Assembly: GCA_023974075.1 (NCBI GenBank)
Contig: JAMFTG010000174.1
Location: 62,001-126,000 of the forward strand
Origin: Chaenocephalus aceratus
Lineage: Eukaryota; Chordata; Actinopteri; Perciformes; Channichthyidae
Direction of reading: 5' to 3'
DNA length: 64,000 nt
Shown here piece by piece: positions 1 to 64,000 of this stretch; position 1 is the first letter of the stretch, and each line of letters opens with the position of its first letter. The translations under genes were made by a program, and so were the position numbers. The notes beneath the pieces were generated by a model that did not search any database, was not told where the DNA came from, and worked only from the letters and a program-made list of their open reading frames with translations.

Positions 1-506
1 GATGACATTGTTTACTTGATACTTACTTTTCAATCATCACACTTTGAAACTTGCTTTAGAAGTATTTCCACTTAAAAGTCACATTTTCTCTTAAATAACT
101 ATTCCTAATCTTGTTTCAAATAAGAGTGTCATTTTTATATATCTTGAAATAAGATAAATGTGCCTGAAACATTTCCTATTTGTTTCCAGTTAAGGTTCAA
201 GGTTCTTTATTGTCAAACTGCGACAGAGTGTTAAGTCGTTCTTAGGTCCCAGGCTTCTCCCACAATGCAACACCATAACACAGTTAAGCAGACAATAATG
301 TCAAGATCTCCTTTATCTAATATCTCATCTTATTTCAATTTTTTTTAACATGTTAACAAATGTTTTCATTACATTACAACTTATTATTATTAATATTATT
401 TGTATTTTTTAACTCGTTTTTGGAGCACCTCTGTGACATATGAAACCAAACACTTCCAATGACATCTGCGAGGCTTTGTTAAAGATGAACCAGAGGGGCG
501 TCATAC
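1..506. other. Intron after exon w33, no other feature seen
   Basis: AT-rich sequence with no conserved frame. This is the 5' part of the next myo9a intron in transcript direction; the following exon is outside the window. Confidence 0.6.
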
Positions 507-60067
<59,561 letters not shown>

Positions 60068-60214
60068 CTGATGAGGGACACAAGACAAAAGGACAAGGTC
60101 AAGGTCAGGGTTTGGTGCCTAATTATTCCACCAACACGTGCTCTTATATGAAGGCTTTTTAGGCACAGGAGAACCTGCCTAAAACATTGATTCCTTTCCG
60201 GTTTCTAGTAGACG

Positions 60215-60805
60215 AGTTGCCCTGTTCCTGTTCCTTGCCTCGACAGGAAGCAGGAAGTTGCAAAGGAAGAGCCCTCTATCAAAAGAGCCTTACAGAGAGG
60301 AGTGGTGGGGGGCTGGGGAAGTACCACAACAAACTCCCCAGAAAAACTCCACAGCTTAACACACACAGACACAGAGTCTCCTCTACAGCTGAGGCACTTC
60401 GTAGCCAAACTATCGGCTACAAATGCTTACCGTACTTTTCGGACTATAAGCCGCCACTTTTTTTCCCCATTTTTTTTGTACAGCTAACGGCCACTAGGGA
60501 ACCTCCTAAATCTATGGATTTTACAGGTAAAATTAACCACCTTTAACTCTATGGGCACTAGGACCGGTCCGCGCCCGCCACCTTTAAGCGGCGGGCTCCA
60601 GCAGGAAAAGCTGGAGGCCGGAAAAGAGTGAGACAGGTCGCGCGCCAAAGTGAAAGTGGAACCGAGAGACGGAACGAGAGCAAGACAGACGGACAATTTA
60701 GCTGCTGCGGCTGATATGCAGGTGCGCTTTATAGTCCGGAAAGTACGGTACTTGAGATTGACTAGATTTCACACCCAGTTTGACTGTAAGTGGTAATACT
60801 GTATG
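60215..60805. repeat. Direct duplication flanking exon w1, copy 2, interrupted by a MITE
   Basis: Same order and orientation as 59508-59786, split at 60430 by the element 60430-60748. Confidence 0.93.
60430..60748. mobile_element. 319-bp Tc1/mariner-type MITE (TA target)
   Basis: Long inverted ends CCGTACTTTTCGGACTATAA and TTATAGTCCGGAAAGTACGG, flanked by TA on each side. The equivalent position in the other duplication copy (about 59735) has no insertion, giving an empty site for comparison. Confidence 0.92.
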
Positions 60806-62870
60806 TTCTTTTTTTGGTGTGTAACATTTGATGCCATGTCTGTGCAGCAAGAAATAATAGCAGGGTAAGTAAATAGTGGAATTGTTCATCTTCATATCTG
60901 CAACTAATCTAGTCCCTCTCTCAAACCAACAAACCACAGTTGGTGATTGTTGGACGTGTTTACACTTGTTTCTGTTGAGCTTAAATAAAGCGTGTTATAC
61001 GAAGATCAGCGAGGTAAAATGGCTGTTTCTGTCAATGGAGTCTGGTGTTTTGTTGTGTTTGTACATACATGATATTACTCGTCCAAAACTGTATTCATTT
61101 CAGAAAACCATGTATTGACTTAACCACATCATAGCATTTAATTAAAGGAGTTCAAATGAATACATGATTTGTCCCAGGAATACTGTAAATGCAAATTGTA
61201 ACCTTTTCCGTTAAAGACAAAAGCCAGATGTTAGTGGGTGTTATTTCTTTTTTGTCCAGTGGGAAAAGGGCTTTAGAGATCTGACATGTTGCCAGAGAGA
61301 TTTATGTTTAAGTCGTGACTTATTAGAGTCAAATGATTGCACTCGGCATCAATAGTAAAACAAACCTTGTTAGTATTAAACATGGCTACTGATCATACCA
61401 AAAGTTATTTCTCTGCGGAGAGCTGTGAGATTATTTTTGTGATAAACCTTTTTTGATGGGTGAAAGTGATGAAGTCATGGGAACAGGAAGAACAAAAAAC
61501 ATGCAGCTATGCCCCGGTCCAATAATGTCCAAAGGTATGCTTTTATTAAAAGGGGTTCTCCGAAATGTAATATTGCACTTCCATAACTCTGCAAGACTCA
61601 CAGGAGACAGATCAAAAAAGGAATGAGTACAATTCAAACAGCAGAAGCCGAGATATAAAGACTTTTAGATCCATGTATGGGTCTGATTCCAAATAATGCA
61701 GAATCTTACACTTCCCATAATGCAACAGACATAAAAAAATGTCCACATACTGAAAACTCATCTCTTTCGACTCCACTTCGAGCGATAGAATTACTAACAA
61801 AGCACTTATATACGAATAAAGGACTGGCTTATCTAAAGCCAGTTGAGTAGCACTTGAAATGCTTGGCTCTATGAAACCTGATATGATTCTGTTTTCTTCA
61901 AGGTTGTGTCTTCCTGGTCGAATGTACTTATTGTAAGTCGCTTTGGATAAATAATGTAATAACATACAGAATTCAAGTAAGGCATAAGGCATAAGTTGTG
62001 ATGGTTAAACAAAACACCTGACATCTACCAGGGAAGCTTTCTTGCAGCTGACTCCAACCTCTAACTAAAATAACTTTAATATACTGTATAATTTAATGTT
62101 CATAAGAGGAAAATAACATTTCGTATCATATGATTTGTTTGCAAGTACTGTGCACAATGTGATAAATATAAAAGATATGTATTATGTACATTAAAACACT
62201 TGACACATGGCTGGACAATGAGTCATTACCCAAACAAGATTATTATGTAGTTAATATATGTGGTTGGAGTGGAATACTTTCCTCGATGTATAAGCTATTT
62301 AAAGACAGACATATCTCATGTGCTCATCTCTGTCTACAGTATAAGCTGTTTCTCAATTGACTTTCCAGGAAAAAGTGGCACACAGCAAACATCACCCTGA
62401 TGACAGAAGACTTTATCCATATCACTCATCCCTAACAATCTACTAAGCCTCTGCTCACAATAGCTCTGCTGCTTTTAACCCACGCAGCTGGCCAAGATTA
62501 GCCCGTAACCACGGCTCTTGCCCCTTTCGCACATACGTACAGTTCAACACTATGTGGCGCGTTCACACTGACTCTAAACGAACCATTGATGATGCGGGCC
62601 ACAGTGAGAAGCAGATGTCACCACACACATCTTCTCCATCTATAGGGATTATGGGAGTGGGGCCGACCAGATGCTGCTCAGACCAAGTGTGTGTGTGAGT
62701 GTGTTTTTTACGTGTGTGTGTGTGAGTACATGTGGCAGCATGTCTTTGTGTGATTGTCTGACGTCTTCATGTGCAACAGTCAAGAGTGTTACAGCTAATA
62801 CCATTATGGATCTATTTTTTCAACTGGCTCCTTTTGTTCAGGCTTTAACATAAACAGACGGGGGAAAGAC

Positions 62871-62905
<35 letters not shown>

Positions 62906-64000
62906 TTTGGGGGGTGGCATAATCAGACTTCATTTCACACTGCATGGTAATCCCTATTCTGCAGCCTGGTGATTGGTCTTTAGCCGGTACATTTCCATGT
63001 ATTAGTCGCTTGGTAACAGGCTCGCAGCTCCGCCTATGATCACGTCTATAACGCCATAACACACAGGAGTTTGTAAACACTGATCTGGGGTCAGCGATGC
63101 TGTTGTTGTATTAACCTTTTTTATTTATTTCCCCCTTGAGACATGAAGAGTCTGATTCAGAGCAAATCCTAATCTCTGACAGATGCCGTTCTCCATCTTC
63201 TATGTTTGTTAAACACCGACATTCATAGATCATTAGCTCCACTTCTTTGTTTCAATGGACCAATCACAGCTGCGCATGAACTTTGACATCACTAACAGTT
63301 CTGCTTTTAACATTACATGTCACTGAAGGCTGGACATGATCTTAAAAAAGGCTCATAGAATGGAAAAATGTATTGAAAGGGTTGCAATTAGATGGTATTT
63401 TATTGTAATTGCTATCTAGCACTAGTGCAATATCCAAATCTCATTAACCGTTATATTGGTAAAGGCTAAATATTTAAAAAAAAAAAAAATCTATTGCAAT
63501 TATTGTGATGCTTCAGAAAAGTCCCTGTTAAAAAAATAATCTTGATTGGTACAGATCCTCCATCCTCCAGTCAAAATAATCGTAATGAGTAACCTTCCTA
63601 TATTTTGCAGAAATGGTAACTACTAGGGAAAATAAAATCGGCATATCTTCGACCTTGGGCTTAGAAACTGGCTTTAGTGGGATTTGTCGTCACAGTAAGC
63701 TACTCTCTGCGGACCGGTTACCAGTTTGCACAGGAATGTTTTGTGGTAAGCTCAAATCACTCAATTCCCTCCCCGCTCAGAGGATCCAGTCCGTCAGCCG
63801 TCCATCAGCCGTCTACTTCCTCCTCCAGTGCACATCCACAGGAAACAGGAAGTCCTGACTAGTTTCATTCCTATTCATTCATCAATCCACACTGGTGCCA
63901 ATCACTTATACCACACTTAGAGCTCACATCCTATCCTGAGTGAAATTATAGATTAAGTCAAGTACAGACCGATTAAACAATTGGTTACTCATTCATATTA
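60806..64000. other. 5' intron upstream of exon w1, no exon seen
   Basis: A (TG)n tract at 62873-62905 and a poly-A/T-rich tract near 63476. No segment matching the upstream motor exons (P-loop, switch I), so these lie beyond the window. Confidence 0.65.

Overview
The window is vertebrate nuclear DNA, almost certainly from a ray-finned (probably percomorph) fish. The evidence is GT-AG introns, long (CA)n and (CT)n microsatellites, several families of short DNA transposons with 8-bp target duplications, 3' ends of non-LTR retrotransposons and one tRNA-like SINE. I see no bacterial, viral or CRISPR features.

One gene explains all the conserved coding sequence. It is an unconventional class IX myosin, MYO9A type (fish carry myo9aa and myo9ab; I cannot say which), read on the minus strand. 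Thirty-three internal exons run from 60067 (5') to 507 (3'). They hold 5,442 coding bases, about 1,814 codons. The first half of the motor domain (P-loop, switch I) lies beyond base 64000 and the C-terminal coiled-coil/tail lies before base 1. In protein order: second half of the motor (exons w1-w14, including the large myosin-IX loop-2 insertion in w6-w10), five to six IQ motifs (w15-w16), a long low-complexity tail (w17-w22), a conserved pre-C1 segment (w23-w25), a C1 zinc finger (w26-w27), a RhoGAP domain with its arginine finger (w28-w32), and the start of the C-terminal coiled coil (w33). Splice phases fit at every junction except for two internal one-base-type frameshifts, both at C/G homopolymers (exon w7 near 30694-30698 and exon w17 near 16932-16953). 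These are most easily explained as assembly errors. Adding one base at each makes the whole frame close exactly.

The rest is intron, heavily colonised by transposable elements. At least eight hAT-type elements have recognisable ends, and seven of these have perfect or near-perfect 8-bp target duplications. Other families are present as pairs or triplets. Three copies of one short element (at 20.3-22.5, 26.2-27.1 and 32.3-33.6 kb) carry internal 37-bp minisatellites of very different length. These arrays are free of stop codons in all three minus-strand frames, so exon w14 reads straight into one of them. A different element at 23.6-25.1 kb also carries a 37-bp minisatellite of unrelated sequence.

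I found no second protein-coding gene and no non-coding RNA gene other than the SINE. The items most worth checking are the transposon-borne VNTRs, CA repeats abutting 5' splice sites, three tandem (NAGNAG) acceptors in tail exons, duplications flanking a motor exon, and inverted repeats flanking exons.
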